A stretch of 44,319 bases of DNA from Pontibacter pamirensis (GCF_010015475.1 NZ_SSNI01000047.1:1-44319); one strand, 5' to 3'. Positions 1-9,320 are shown, counted from the first letter of the stretch. Numbers and translations are program-made. The notes: generated from the letters alone by a model not told the origin.

Positions 1-399
1 GTGGTGGAAAGAGAGTCGGGCACCAGTGTCAGGGGCAAGACCAGGATATCCAAGAAAGGCAACGGCAGAATAAGGGCGGCCCTCTACTTCCCGGCTCTGG
101 TGGCCAGCCGGCACAATGCTGCCCTGCGGGCTGTTTACCAGCGCATCAACGCCGGGAAAGAGAGCAAGATGGTGGGGGTAGTGAGCCTGCAGCGCAAACT
201 GCTGCTGCTCATCTACTCGATGTGGAAAAACGACACGATATTCCAAGACAGAACCATAGCTTCCGGAGGTCAGGAGAGAAAGCCTCTCCTTCGTCACAAA
301 GACGAAGTCTTTGAAAACAAAGTAGGCAGATCCGCGGACCTGCCTACACTGGATGAGCTTCCGTCCGATCTATCGAGTGAAGCTCTCCTTCGTCAATAG
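1..399 (+). CDS. IS110-family transposase, C-terminal part (5' end outside window)
   Basis: The open frame runs in from the left edge, so only about the last 130 residues are seen. Residues 8-80 read like the C-terminal Transposase_20 region of IS110/IS116/IS902 transposases: a stretch rich in G, K and R (TRISKKGNGRIRAALY) followed by the helix with ALRAVYQRINAGK and the K-x-VGVVSLQRKLL-x-LIYSMW segment typical of the family end. IS110 transposases use an N-terminal DEDD (RuvC-like) catalytic domain, which is not visible here. The last 50 residues are poorly conserved and may be an extension of this copy. The element ends somewhere before about 446, where a copy of the local dispersed repeat begins. 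GTG at position 1 is only the first in-frame codon, not a real start. Family assignment is by motif memory, not by search. Confidence 0.8.
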   Translation: MVERESGTSVRGKTRISKKGNGRIRAALYFPALVASRHNAALRAVYQRINAGKESKMVGVVSLQRKLLLLIYSMWKNDTIFQDRTIASGGQERKPLLRHKDEVFENKVGRSADLPTLDELPSDLSSEALLRQ

Positions 400-738
400 A
401 ATATACGGAAGAATTTACTAAAATGTGTTGGATTTTAAAACAGTACCTTTTTTCATAACCTTCGGACACTAATATCGATATCCAAACTCTTAACACCTTG
501 CTTGTTATGACTTAGGTGCCTGTCAGAAGAGGCCAAAGCATCTCTTGACTGCCCCCAATCTACTGTTGCCTCTGCCCTGCTGTAATCCCTTGGTTAAACT
601 CAGAACCACCACCAACTTATCAAACTGCCAATTCTCCTCCTTCAGCTACTCTAAGGGTAAAGTATGGTCACTTTTCTTCCTTAACAAAAAGGAATGGCTT
701 CATCGTTTACAATCGCAATCTGAATTAGGTAATATAAT
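400..738. other. Intergenic: IS110 right flank and truncated copy of the dispersed repeat
   Basis: No convincing gene is seen. From about 447 the sequence matches the tail of the dispersed repeat found at 6.2, 8.6, 11.8, 16.9 and 21.3 kb: a T-run followed by CAT and CTTCGGACACTAAT. The 20 bases after that resemble the flank of the 21.4 kb copy. From about 512 (TTAGGTGCCTGTCAGAAG) it resembles the extension behind the 8.6 kb copy (TTAGGTGCCCATCAGAAG at 8754). The hairpin half of the repeat is missing, which fits truncation by the insertion sequence on the left. The short open frame at 545-790 overlaps the SDR gene and looks spurious. Confidence 0.5.
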
Positions 739-1515
739 TTATACTGTTACCCAACCACCATCTACTGAGAAACCTGCGCCTGTCACATAACTGGAGGCCG
801 GACTGGCGAGGTAAAGAGCCATGCCGCCAATCTCATGTAATTCACCCCAGCGCCCCACCGGAATCATGGCAATGAAAGCCTTATATTTTTCGGGATCGTT
901 CGTAAGTGGTAGGTTCAACTCAGTAGCAAATGGCCCAGGTAAAATAGCGTTAACCGTAATCTGCTGCTTAGCTAACTCCATCGCCAAGGATCGGGTCAGT
1001 TGTAGTATAGCGCCCTTGCTTGTAGCATAAGGTGTGCGTTCTGGTATAGCCGTTAAAGAAAGCATAGAACCCATGTTTATAATCCGGCCGTATCCATTTC
1101 TTTTCATGATAGGAACTACTTCCCGGCAAGCAAGCCAGGTACCGGTGACATTAACTTGCTGTACTTTATTAAAGTCATCCAAAGATAAATCTTCTATAGC
1201 TCCTCTGATATTAATCCCCGCAGAGTTGATTAAGATGTCTATTTTGCCAAATCTGTCGACAGTTCTTTTAACAGTTTCTATTACAGTTGCCTCCTCCGTC
1301 ACATCGCAGCGTGAACTCATACATTCTACGCCATAAGTAGATCTTACTAGCTCTACTGCATGGTCATTCTCCTTCTCATCGCGGGCTGCAATAGAGATAT
1401 TAGCGCCGGCTTCTGCCAATGCTTTTACCATGGCTAAACCAAGTCCCCTGTTACCACCCACTACCAATGCCGTCTGCCCGTTTAATTTAAATAAATCAAG
1501 AATACTTTTTTCCAC
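739..1515 (-). CDS. SDR-family NAD(P)-dependent oxidoreductase
   Basis: A classical short-chain dehydrogenase/reductase of 258 residues, the usual length. The cofactor motif is GGNRGLG at residues 20-26 (the usual leading T is replaced by V-G). NSAG at 97-100 is the NNAG-type motif. The catalytic set is S150, Y163 and K167 (YATSK), and the C-terminus has the conserved SVDGGW. No membrane or signal segment is seen, so it should be cytoplasmic. The sequence resembles the gluconate 5-dehydrogenase / 2-deoxy-D-gluconate 3-dehydrogenase / 3-oxoacyl-ACP reductase group, but the substrate cannot be read from sequence. It follows the epimerase gene on the same strand with a 187-base gap, so a common sugar-acid or sugar oxidation role is possible (inference). 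Confidence 0.9.
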   Translation of the reverse strand: MEKSILDLFKLNGQTALVVGGNRGLGLAMVKALAEAGANISIAARDEKENDHAVELVRSTYGVECMSSRCDVTEEATVIETVKRTVDRFGKIDILINSAGINIRGAIEDLSLDDFNKVQQVNVTGTWLACREVVPIMKRNGYGRIINMGSMLSLTAIPERTPYATSKGAILQLTRSLAMELAKQQITVNAILPGPFATELNLPLTNDPEKYKAFIAMIPVGRWGELHEIGGMALYLASPASSYVTGAGFSVDGGWVTV

Positions 1516-1702
1516 TATATATATGATTAAAATATGTAAAAGACTTATTATCCTTTCATTATACTACTTTAGATTCCCTTTTCAGTTCATCGTCCGTATT
1601 TTCTTTATGATTTTCTGTTGAAATATTTGTTATCAGACTGCCAAAGTCAAGTTCATCGGTAGAAATTAAATCAATATTTTATTAAACTTGCTCCATTAGC
1701 GA

Positions 1703-2605
1703 TCAGTCCATTTTCAAATATTTCTGCCAGTTATGTTGTTCTCTGAACCCCAATACTTCACGGATTTTGCGATTTGAAAACAACGCTTCATGTTCCTCCA
1801 ATTCACGGGTAATTGGCACACCAGGAAAAAACTGTTCAGCCAGTTCTTTGCTGGGGATAATCGCACCGTTGTGATCATTTCCAGCATTGAAAATCTGATA
1901 GCCAAGATCATTTGTTTTCAAACATAAATCCACAATCTGTCCTAGGTCTCGTGCATCAATATAACAGAACGCATTCCTGCGACGCACTTCAGGGTTTTTG
2001 AAATAATGCGGAAAGAGTTCAGCATATTCGTGGGGCTCAATCACATTTCCGATGCGAAGAGCATAAATATCAAAGCCTGACCGTCGCTGGAAGCTGCGTG
2101 CCGTTTTCTCATTCACAACCTTTGATAGTCCATAGCTATCCATGGGATCAATATCATAATCCTCCTCCAAAGGCAGCACATTTGGGTTGGTTTTGCCGTC
2201 TGAAAAACAAATACCGTAGGTGGTCTCTGACGAAGCAATAATAATCTTTTTAATTCCAAGCTTAACAGCTGCTTCAATCACATTGTAGGTGCCTATGGTG
2301 TTAACCCGAAACGTTTCATTATCGGGTTTTATCAGGATCCTCGGCACAGCAGCAAAATGCACAACAGCATCAAATTGTGGTACACCGTTACCGGGTTCCA
2401 ACTCGTCTAACCCGGCATACGAACTCATGGCATTAAACATTTGTCCGGAATCTGTAATATCAGCTATCAGATTATCCACCCCTGGGTAATCCAAAGGCAC
2501 CTGATCTACATTCATCACTCTATGTCCTTGGTCGAGAAGGTAAGGTATCACGTGCTTTCCTGCTTTTCCCGATCCCCCCGTAAAAAATATTCGCTTTTTA
2601 CTCAT
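1703..2605 (-). CDS. NAD-dependent epimerase/dehydratase (extended SDR)
   Basis: 300 residues with a Rossmann glycine motif GGSGKAG at 10-16, the HFAAVP segment near 83-88, a serine pair at 125-126 and the catalytic Y158-x3-K162 (YGLSK). These mark an extended short-chain dehydrogenase of the sugar-nucleotide epimerase/dehydratase or uronate dehydrogenase type. NAD rather than NADP is suggested by the acidic D34 after the second strand (MNVDQV). The protein is soluble with no signal peptide. Its start at 2605 is preceded on the minus strand by a perfect 14-base tandem repeat (2614-2641). It probably acts with the SDR downstream on the same strand, but the exact substrate is unknown. Confidence 0.88.
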   Translation of the reverse strand: MSKKRIFFTGGSGKAGKHVIPYLLDQGHRVMNVDQVPLDYPGVDNLIADITDSGQMFNAMSSYAGLDELEPGNGVPQFDAVVHFAAVPRILIKPDNETFRVNTIGTYNVIEAAVKLGIKKIIIASSETTYGICFSDGKTNPNVLPLEEDYDIDPMDSYGLSKVVNEKTARSFQRRSGFDIYALRIGNVIEPHEYAELFPHYFKNPEVRRRNAFCYIDARDLGQIVDLCLKTNDLGYQIFNAGNDHNGAIIPSKELAEQFFPGVPITRELEEHEALFSNRKIREVLGFREQHNWQKYLKMD

Positions 2606-2613
2606 GTATTCTA

Positions 2614-2641
2614 CTGTTTAATAATGACTGTTTAATAATGA
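2614..2641. repeat. Perfect 14-base tandem direct repeat upstream of epimerase gene
   Basis: CTGTTTAATAATGA occurs twice without spacer (2614-2627 and 2628-2641), 8 bases before the epimerase start codon on the minus strand. It lies in the 5' leader, so it may be an operator, or simple slippage in A/T-rich DNA. Confidence 0.6.
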
Positions 2642-3087
2642 TTTAATTTTTCACCAGTTATGAAGGTGGGCGCTGCATACTCCATGTCAGTTTAACCATT
2701 AGTGATTACAAAGGTTGATTTTTGGGACAGCTTATTTTAGGACAAGAAAATCCAGCCACTTCCGGATAGCTCATACAAGAGGTGAGATGCCTTGCTACAA
2801 TACGTTCTTTCGAGCTTTTGTCTTTCATTTTCGTTGACTTCATTGTCAACCTATACCGAGACAAGACAGTTAGATAAAAGGTAACCGTTGGCGGTATAAA
2901 AGTTGCCGTTTGCAGGCGATATCCTGTCATGTTACAAATAAGTTGAAGTGGCTACAAGCCTTGACTTACCTTCTATCCGGCATTTTTTTATACCGCATGT
3001 TAGCAAATTTAGTGTTCGGACACATTGTGTAAAGCGTTAAATATACCCCTGGTTGTATTGTTCATTGAATCGTTTTCAGCTTATTGC

Positions 3088-3142
3088 ACAGCAAAAAAAA
3101 GCGCAAGTAACAAGCATCCAATCAATGGACTTATTACTTGCG
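3088..3142 (-). terminator. Intrinsic terminator of the GH9 gene
   Basis: On the minus strand, arms 3130-3142 and 3102-3114 (CGCAAGTAA core, 12 of 13 bases complementary) form a stem that is followed by an eight-T run (the A-run at 3093-3100 on the plus strand). A short inner TCCA/TGGA pairing can extend it. It lies about 55 bases beyond the GH9 stop codon, in the right direction for that gene. Confidence 0.8.
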
Positions 3143-3197
3143 ATAAAATTGAACAATTTTGTTCAGTAGCTGACCTAAAAATGTTCAGTACAATTTT

Positions 3198-5726
3198 TTA
3201 TTTTATTAAATTTTTAAAAGCTGATCCAAAAATTAAATAACTGGTATTTCCGGCAATCGTGCCCTCGTTTTGTCCCCACAGAAACGGCCAGTCGTCGTAG
3301 TTTTCAAAGTGGTCGGGTTTTCTGAATAATACACCCGGAGCAACATTGCCCGGAATAAAGGAGAAATCAGCCCTGTTATTACCATAAAAGACTTCTTTGG
3401 GACGAGTGGCACCCACCGTTGCCACTAATGAATAGTTGTGATACGGATGGGCACCAAACAGATAATTGGTGGCTTTGAAAGCATGGCTTGCGTCGACAAC
3501 GTCAGGGAAATATTTGTTGGCAATACAAACGGTGGTACCAAAATTTGTAACAGCTCCGCTACCTGCCCAATTACCAAGCTCGATAGGTACTCCGTAAGGA
3601 TTGTTTTTTTCAAGCCCTTTGATGTAATCATTGTACTTTGTCACATATGGGCGGAGATTATCTTTGAAGGATGCGTCCATGTGCGGTATGGCATTTAATG
3701 CCGTTAAAAGGTGGAAGGTAACGCCACGATCAAGTGCAGGCCAAAGAAGTTCCTGAAACTTATCCTTGTACTGTTGTTCCCCGGTTGCGATATACAGTTG
3801 AAGATTAGTCCCAACATTTGCTGATCTGTTCCGTATTGAGGTATCCTCCGGCTGATTAGCGAGTAAATCCGTTGCCTCTTTCAGCAATCTTTTTGATTGC
3901 TGCAACGCTCTTGCCGAAAGATCGTCGTTATAACCCTTCAACGCTCTGCTTGCTGCGGCTAACATGGTTGCTCCTCGGAGATCAAGGCTGGGATTGCGGC
4001 TTGTAAATGCCCACAAATCATCCTTAACGCCACTCGAACGACCATCAGGAGCTACTTCGTAAGGGCCCAGGTTAGGATTATAAGGAAGACCATCTGTTGA
4101 GGAGGCTGCGTCACCGAGATGATGGTAGTTATCAAGAACAGCGTTGGAGAGCGTTTGAGACATGTGACCGATAATCTCTGCCTGAGCTACCAGATTTAGG
4201 GTTCCGTGCTCGATAAACTGCAACATATCTGGTGTTCCATCGGGTCTATGAAGATCAACATAACGCTGCTCCTGGCTAACAAAAGTCTGATCACGTAATG
4301 GTTTGAAATATTCCCATGTATGTACGAAGTTCTGCACCACGTTAATATTTGATCCTGTCTCGATATCAAAATCTCCAGCGTCGAAAAAACCACCGACGTT
4401 TAATCCAGGAATCACTTCGAGTGCTTTATACTTGGTATCGGTTGATGGTCCCTGATCATGAAGGTCGAAGTGGTCGGTGTTTGGTGGAGCCTGTAGATAA
4501 CCTTCTTTAAAGGGCTCGCCATGCCAAACCCTGTAAGACTCGTTTACGAACATGTGATTCATATGGATTGGAATCCATATATCGCTGGTGGCATCAGTGA
4601 TCTTATCGTAAACGTCAGTTTCTATTAAGAAGTTGTTTGTTTTAAGATTGCCGTACTGGATATAGTATATACCAGGGGTTTTTACTGAAGTAAAATCGAA
4701 CTTTACATAGTTGTATTTAAAATAGTTACCCCAGGGTACGATTTTGCCGCTGAATACTTGGGTAGCACTGCCGTCGTTGCCTACTTTATACAACGAGGCT
4801 TTTGCAAGTGGTTTGTCTTTCATGTCTAGTTCAATGACAGCGACTTTTGGTTGAGAAGGGAGGTAGCCCACTTGAGAGAATCCGACATTGGGCTCTCTTA
4901 TCCAACCTTTGATGGCATTCGGTTCAACTGTCCAGGTCAACACCTTGCCTGTTTTTCCTGCCGGGAGTACACTACGAACTACATACCAGCCATTTTGTGC
5001 CAGCACACGGCCGTCGTAAAGCTGAAGGTCGGCATCCGGCGAGGTGATTCTTACCAAACGTGAGGGTTCATCGGGTGCAAGAAGTAAGGTACGTCCGGTT
5101 TCAAGAGGAAGTGGGTCGATATATTTGCCGGTCCCTCTGTCGTCAGAAGTAACATACCCCTTAAACTGCTTTGGTTTTTCACTGTTAGGCCTCGTAGTAG
5201 TTTCACCTACCACATAGCGTGGAAATCGACTATAACGCCCATCCATTAAATAAGCCTTTGCCCAATATTGTGAGGGTAGAAACTCAAGATTAAATCCAGC
5301 GGCCCCTTCAAGGGCCTTGGGAAGGGGTTTATCAAGGTAAACAGCTATCTCCACACCTTTACCCTTCGCCGTAACAACCACCCGCGAATCAAAATTGTAA
5401 TCTTTGTACCTTAATGTTGCCTCAATGGATTTCGAGGCAGGGTCTACCTTTCGGTTTAGTATTTCAGGAACAAGATCCCACTGCTCTGGAGTGTTGGAGA
5501 GTCTCACAGCACCGCCTTGCGCTGTTCTGACGCCATGGTGTATCAATTCTATACCGGCGTTCTTCTCATCGTTAAAACCTCCGGTAAAAAGGTTATTATA
5601 CACCAGGACATTGACACCTTGCGTCTCGAAATACTCAATATCATTGAGTTTCAAAGCCTGGCTCGAAGCATAGTTGAATGCCGCCAGTAGCAGCACTACA
5701 ACTGATAAGAATATTCGTCTTTTCAT
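3198..5726 (-). CDS. Secreted glycoside hydrolase family 9-type glycosidase
   Basis: 842 residues with a signal peptide at 1-23 (MKRRIFLSVVVLLLAAFNYASSQA). A beta-rich region of about 250 residues is followed near 280-370 by a cellulase-type Ig-like domain (NVGFSQVGYLPSQPKVAV up to NFLIETDVY). After that comes an (alpha/alpha)6 catalytic domain. GGFFDAGDFD carries the Asp pair that activates water in GH9 enzymes, and the C-terminal GQNEGTI gives the proton-donor Glu; the FGAHPYHNY segment before it is also typical. The enzyme would act on beta-linked glycans outside the cytoplasmic membrane. Cellulase, exo-glucosaminidase and other specificities exist in this family and cannot be told apart here. 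The gene stands alone, with its own terminator and a LacI-operator-like site 22-35 bases before the start. Confidence 0.88.
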   Translation of the reverse strand: MKRRIFLSVVVLLLAAFNYASSQALKLNDIEYFETQGVNVLVYNNLFTGGFNDEKNAGIELIHHGVRTAQGGAVRLSNTPEQWDLVPEILNRKVDPASKSIEATLRYKDYNFDSRVVVTAKGKGVEIAVYLDKPLPKALEGAAGFNLEFLPSQYWAKAYLMDGRYSRFPRYVVGETTTRPNSEKPKQFKGYVTSDDRGTGKYIDPLPLETGRTLLLAPDEPSRLVRITSPDADLQLYDGRVLAQNGWYVVRSVLPAGKTGKVLTWTVEPNAIKGWIREPNVGFSQVGYLPSQPKVAVIELDMKDKPLAKASLYKVGNDGSATQVFSGKIVPWGNYFKYNYVKFDFTSVKTPGIYYIQYGNLKTNNFLIETDVYDKITDATSDIWIPIHMNHMFVNESYRVWHGEPFKEGYLQAPPNTDHFDLHDQGPSTDTKYKALEVIPGLNVGGFFDAGDFDIETGSNINVVQNFVHTWEYFKPLRDQTFVSQEQRYVDLHRPDGTPDMLQFIEHGTLNLVAQAEIIGHMSQTLSNAVLDNYHHLGDAASSTDGLPYNPNLGPYEVAPDGRSSGVKDDLWAFTSRNPSLDLRGATMLAAASRALKGYNDDLSARALQQSKRLLKEATDLLANQPEDTSIRNRSANVGTNLQLYIATGEQQYKDKFQELLWPALDRGVTFHLLTALNAIPHMDASFKDNLRPYVTKYNDYIKGLEKNNPYGVPIELGNWAGSGAVTNFGTTVCIANKYFPDVVDASHAFKATNYLFGAHPYHNYSLVATVGATRPKEVFYGNNRADFSFIPGNVAPGVLFRKPDHFENYDDWPFLWGQNEGTIAGNTSYLIFGSAFKNLIK

Positions 5727-5747
5727 TTTTGTTATAAAAATCCTTTA

Positions 5748-5761
5748 TGAAACCGATTGCA
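5748..5761. promoter_or_regulatory. Candidate LacI-type operator upstream of GH9 gene
   Basis: TGAAACCGATTGCA is an imperfect palindrome centred on CG, 5 of 7 positions symmetric, resembling LacI/GalR-family operators. It lies just upstream of the GH9 start. No LacI-type regulator is encoded in the window, so this is only a suggestion. Confidence 0.3.
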
Positions 5762-6127
5762 ATCCTATAAAGATATAATAAACAGTCATTAACATTATAG
5801 AAAAAGAAAAAAAATAGTAGAGGTTACAAATTTTCCACTTATGCAAACCGTCACTTTGGTGCAGTGGCCTTTTTTTATCTGCACCTTCATCTTTCTGCAA
5901 GCCACCATTAAAATATAATTTTTTAATGGTGAAAGTGTCTGGTGAGCAGCGCGCAATTTTTACTAAACATAGTATAAGCGGAAGTCCTTTAGGCTTATAT
6001 GTCGAAATCTACAGATAACTGGAATCGGTCCAACAGATATACTATATATACAAAGCAATATCAAGTAACCTGCTGAAAGTTTCTGCTTCCCACGAAAGAA
6101 CCCAAACCGGCACCCACTCCAAGAGGC

Positions 6128-6345
6128 TTGAAAGGAAGTTTCTACCATAACAGCTTTTATGATAAACATGCAATCATTTGTTGTTGTAGAAGAGGATATT
6201 TATTGCCCCTCTCCCATCTGCAGATACTTATCCTCAGCCTCAAAGTCTTTGTTTATAAGGTTTGATAATTCAATACTTAAGTCTACTACAGAAAAAAGCC
6301 GCTCCACATCAAATGGAGCGGCTTTTTTCTGCTCTTCTGACACCG
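6128..6345 (+). repeat. Dispersed repeat, copy A
   Basis: It matches the 21.2-21.4 kb copy over about 210 bases at roughly 75-80 percent by eye, including GATAAAC, GTAGAAGAGG, CCCCTCTCCC, CTGCAGATACTT and TTCAATACTTAAG. Its hairpin has its own stem sequence. The tandem TTCGGACACTA at the end of other copies is degenerate here (CTTCTGACACC). Confidence 0.7.
6292..6328. terminator. Bidirectional terminator hairpin in repeat copy A
   Basis: Perfect 15-base arms at 6292-6306 (AAAAAAGCCGCTCCA) and 6314-6328, loop of seven. The A-run and T-run on the two sides make it work on either strand. It could end MFS transcription on the minus strand, though it lies about 500 bases past that stop. Confidence 0.75.
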
Positions 6346-6453
6346 CGACAGCTACTCGTTATCTCCTGGGCTTTCTTTTACACTTCCTGCTTCACTAACT
6401 GTTTTGCTAAAGCAAGCCTAAGTGTGCTTCAGGTGGAGGGTAATTCTCTAAAG

Positions 6454-6723
6454 TCATTTCAGAGGGTTTGATGGCGACCCCTTAGCCGTCATTGTTACCA
6501 GACGTACGATGTAATCGCCAATAGAAACATTACCGATAACCTTGACAGGCTCATGGTAACAACCATGAAGTAATCTGCAGAGGGAGGGCCTTACTCGTGT
6601 CCCTCCTTCAATGCCTACTATATCGCCAAAAATATGCTTCTCGTTGATATCTGATCTCTTCAGTAAAACGGCAGAGTCCCTATTACCAGACTCATAAGTT
6701 GCCCCTCTTTGTGAATGCCTCAC
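6454..6723 (-). CDS. Possible small hypothetical protein (weak)
   Basis: An 89-codon frame beginning MRHSQRGATYESG and ending TAKGSPSNPLK. There is no signal peptide, membrane helix or known motif. Composition is plausible but the gene is unsupported by neighbours; it may be chance or a relic. Confidence 0.2.
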   Translation of the reverse strand: MRHSQRGATYESGNRDSAVLLKRSDINEKHIFGDIVGIEGGTRVRPSLCRLLHGCYHEPVKVIGNVSIGDYIVRLVTMTAKGSPSNPLK

Positions 6724-6806
6724 ATTTGCTGCACTTTATATGGTGCTGGCACTCTACTTATTAATAGTTTTATAAGCAATAATTTAAGTTGATCATTACA
6801 ACGTCT

Positions 6807-8072
6807 TTACTGCAAACCTGCAGCTGTAGACGTTCTCTGTTGTTTCTGAATGCGCCGAATATCTGCTTTCAAAAGCACAGCAATGACTAGAGCTATTATA
6901 ATCAAAAAGGTAAATACATAGAAAACAGGAATATAGCTTTCAGTTGCTGCGTAAATTTGAGATACTAAAGTTGGTCCTAATAACCCACCTAAAGACCAAG
7001 TTGTTAAAAGATAACCATGAATGGCACCAAGCTCCTTTGTTCCGAAAAGATCGGCTATAAACGCAGGAAGGTTTGAAAATCCACCACCATAACAGCTGAC
7101 CACCAGGAAAATCAGTGCCTGAAAAACTAAAGCACTTGAAATATTGGGAAGAGTAAGGAACGCGACGAGTTGTATAACAAAGAAGATGATGAACACTACG
7201 GGCCGGGAAAGATAATCGGAGGCTGCTGCCCACCCTATTCGGCCAGCACCATTAAAGATACCCATGAGTCCTACCATCACAGCTGCACTTGCGATTGATA
7301 GCCCTCCTATCTTTTGAGCCATTGGGGAAGCGACTGATATCATCATAATTCCCGCACTTGTATTAATTAGCATGATCGTCCACAACATCCAAAAATGCTT
7401 TGTTTTTACCGCTTTTTTTGCAGTGAGAGAGGACAGATCGTTGACCTTATTTTCTGTAGGCGCAGTCTCACTGCGTGTCATACCGCGGGGCAGCCACCCT
7501 TTTGGAGGTGGTGCAATATATAAAGCGCCAAGAATCATTAGGACAAAGTAACTTGTTCCTAAAATGTAGAAAGTTGTGGAGATACCCATGGTTTCCATAA
7601 AGGCAGCCGCAAGCGGAGCTGTAATAAGGGCTCCGGTACCAAAACCCAAAACCGCCATACCTGTAGCTAATCCCCGTCGATCCGGAAACCATTTTACCAA
7701 GGTAGACACTGGCGCGATGTAACCAATACCCAGCCCCACACCACTTAAAAGTCCATAGGTAAGTATGAATAAAATAAGTGAATCGATGGAAACGGCAAAG
7801 CCAGATCCTGCTTGTCCCAGACCAAATAAAAGCGCAGCAATCATTGCAGATTTTCTTGGCCCGCTTCTTTCAACAAATCTCCCGAATATGGCAGCTGAAG
7901 CCCCTCCCAAAACCATCATTACTGTAAAAGCTATGGTTACAGATGAAACCGACCAACCGAGTGAATTGACTAGTGGGTTCGTGTAAACACTGTAGGCATA
8001 AGCGGCACCAATGGAAAGGTGAATACAAATTGCGGATAAAGCTATTAGCCATCTATTTTTACCAGTGCTCAT
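6807..8072 (-). CDS. MFS transporter, OFA (oxalate/formate antiporter-like) family
   Basis: 421 residues with about 12 hydrophobic segments. The N-terminus (WLIALSAICIHLSIGAAYAYSVY) and the GLLSGVGLGIGYIAPVSTLVKWFPDRRGLATG segment are hallmarks of the OFA group of the major facilitator superfamily, which includes oxalate:formate exchangers and monocarboxylate carriers. The second half holds the long central cytoplasmic loop near 190-220 and the GIFNGAGRIGWAAASD segment after it. The protein would sit in the cytoplasmic membrane and move a small organic anion, but the substrate is not predictable. It has no obvious operon partner: the GH9 gene downstream is over 1 kb away and the kinase upstream is divergent. 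Confidence 0.88.
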   Translation of the reverse strand: MSTGKNRWLIALSAICIHLSIGAAYAYSVYTNPLVNSLGWSVSSVTIAFTVMMVLGGASAAIFGRFVERSGPRKSAMIAALLFGLGQAGSGFAVSIDSLILFILTYGLLSGVGLGIGYIAPVSTLVKWFPDRRGLATGMAVLGFGTGALITAPLAAAFMETMGISTTFYILGTSYFVLMILGALYIAPPPKGWLPRGMTRSETAPTENKVNDLSSLTAKKAVKTKHFWMLWTIMLINTSAGIMMISVASPMAQKIGGLSIASAAVMVGLMGIFNGAGRIGWAAASDYLSRPVVFIIFFVIQLVAFLTLPNISSALVFQALIFLVVSCYGGGFSNLPAFIADLFGTKELGAIHGYLLTTWSLGGLLGPTLVSQIYAATESYIPVFYVFTFLIIIALVIAVLLKADIRRIQKQQRTSTAAGLQ

Positions 8073-8562
8073 AGGATTCCCTTCTTATTTTTTTACTATT
8101 TATTTTATGCTGCACTGTTCGAGTTCCACCAGAAGTGGATATCAACTAAAGGATGAATCATAGCCACAAAAGAAACCGTCTTCTGCTTTTTTTCTCTTTT
8201 TTAATTTCTAGTTCTTTGATTGACATTATCATAGAACATAAAGATTTCAAATAATACCTGTATCCTTTTGTTCAATGACTATTTTTTAAACCCAAAGTTA
8301 ATTGACAGCTTACCTGCAGTATAGCTGTGCACCAGGAAAGTTAACAATATTTTTTTATACTTGGGAGCACTCTAATTTTGAGACGAACTATGTATGTCAG
8401 CTCCTCTTGTTGTTCAACTTCCCTAGTGTAGCAGATTTCAAATAATGACCTCCTCCATAAATGGGACAGCGGTAATGTAGAAAATGGCATATAACAGTGA
8501 GTTCCTCCCAAACTTAAGAATATTGTAGTTTGAAGAAAATTCACCTTAAGTAATAATCTTAC

Positions 8563-8714
8563 TAACCCTCCTCTCCCACCTGCAGAAACTTATCCACAGC
8601 CTCAAAATCTTTGTGGATATGGTTCGATAATTCAATCCTTCGGTCTACACGAAAGGCCTCCAGTTCACGCTGGAGGCCTTTTTTTATTTGCTTCGGACAC
8701 TATTCGGACACTAA
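8563..8714 (+). repeat. Dispersed repeat, copy B
   Basis: It starts at the CCTCCTCTCCCACCTGCAG segment that in the kinases encodes the C-terminal PLPPAD residues, but no kinase coding sequence precedes it. It continues through AAAATCTTTGTGGATATGG, the hairpin (arms 8652-8663 and 8670-8681) and the tandem TTCGGACACTA at 8692-8714. Confidence 0.8.
8652..8685. terminator. Terminator hairpin in repeat copy B
   Basis: Arms AAAGGCCTCCAG and CTGGAGGCCTTT with a six-base loop, followed by T7. Same position in the repeat as in the other copies, but with a different stem sequence. Confidence 0.75.
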
Positions 8715-9173
8715 TCTTTCTCCTCCTATACTTACCGCTCCTTCAATCTCCTCTTAGGTGCCCATCAGAAGGAGCTACAGCAGCTGTTGTTTATTCTTTA
8801 TCGACTGTTGCCCCTACCCTTTCCTCCAGAATTTGCTAGTACAGGCAGTGATTGGTCAACTGCTTTTTGATCTGCCAATTTTTTGTTTCCACCTGCTGCA
8901 GTTTGTTGAGCTTCAGTATTCCCAGACCGTACACCTTTACTTCACAATACTTTTGCTTTCAGAGTCGAATTCATCTTCTATTTTATATTGTACCCACTCT
9001 TCCTATGTCCCATTGGAGTAGAGAAACCGCACGGTATATAAAATAGTTATAGTTTTACAGTTTTATATTCAATACGTATAAGGAAAACAATAGGGTTATA
9101 ACAAGTCCCTATACAAGGAGAGTACCTGTAAGGGGTTCACTACTTTTTGTGGGGTAAGTAAACTGGAGAAACT

Positions 9174-9320
9174 ATGAAGACTTTGACATCTAAAATTAGG
9201 CAAAGGGAGGAGGAGAAGCTTACTACAGTTACTGACTCGCTGCGCTTGCCTACTGCTTCACCTTCTCAGAAAATTAGGAGTGTACAAGGTTTTGGAAGTA
9301 CAGCTAGTAAAGCCATTTAA
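9174..9320 (+). CDS. Candidate 48-residue small protein upstream of kinase 1
   Basis: ATG at 9174 to TAA at 9320. A GGAG seven bases before the ATG is an unusually good ribosome site for this window. The product starts MKTLTSKIRQREEEKL and is hydrophilic, charged at the N-terminus and rich in S and T. It has no signal peptide or membrane segment. It ends 45 bases before the first histidine kinase and is in the same direction, so it may be a leader or small partner protein. No homolog is recognised and chance occurrence is possible. Confidence 0.35.
   Translation: MKTLTSKIRQREEEKLTTVTDSLRLPTASPSQKIRSVQGFGSTASKAI

Larger units (their letters stand above)
2606..3197. other. Intergenic region between epimerase and GH9 gene
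   Basis: It holds the tandem repeat next to the epimerase start and the GH9 terminator (separate entries). Between 2706 and 2930 there is a 74-codon minus-strand frame with no recognisable protein character, which I do not call. Around 3009-3020 a TTCGGACACA resembles the TTCGGACACTA unit of the dispersed repeat but has no hairpin beside it. Confidence 0.5.
5727..6806. other. Long intergenic region between GH9 and MFS genes
   Basis: About 1.1 kb. The GH9 leader with a candidate operator lies at the left end, and a full copy of the dispersed repeat at about 6128-6345. A minus-strand frame of 89 codons at 6454-6723 has a start and a fairly protein-like composition (for example KHIFGDIVGIEGGTRV), but I recognise no family, and it is listed only as a possible small gene. 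The rest shows nothing I can name. Confidence 0.4.

Noticed and set aside
545..790. 81-codon plus-strand frame
   Set aside because: It overlaps the end of the SDR gene, has low-complexity composition and lies in repeat-derived DNA.
2706..2930. 74-codon minus-strand frame
   Set aside because: No recognisable motif or ribosome site, in a region of terminators and repeats.
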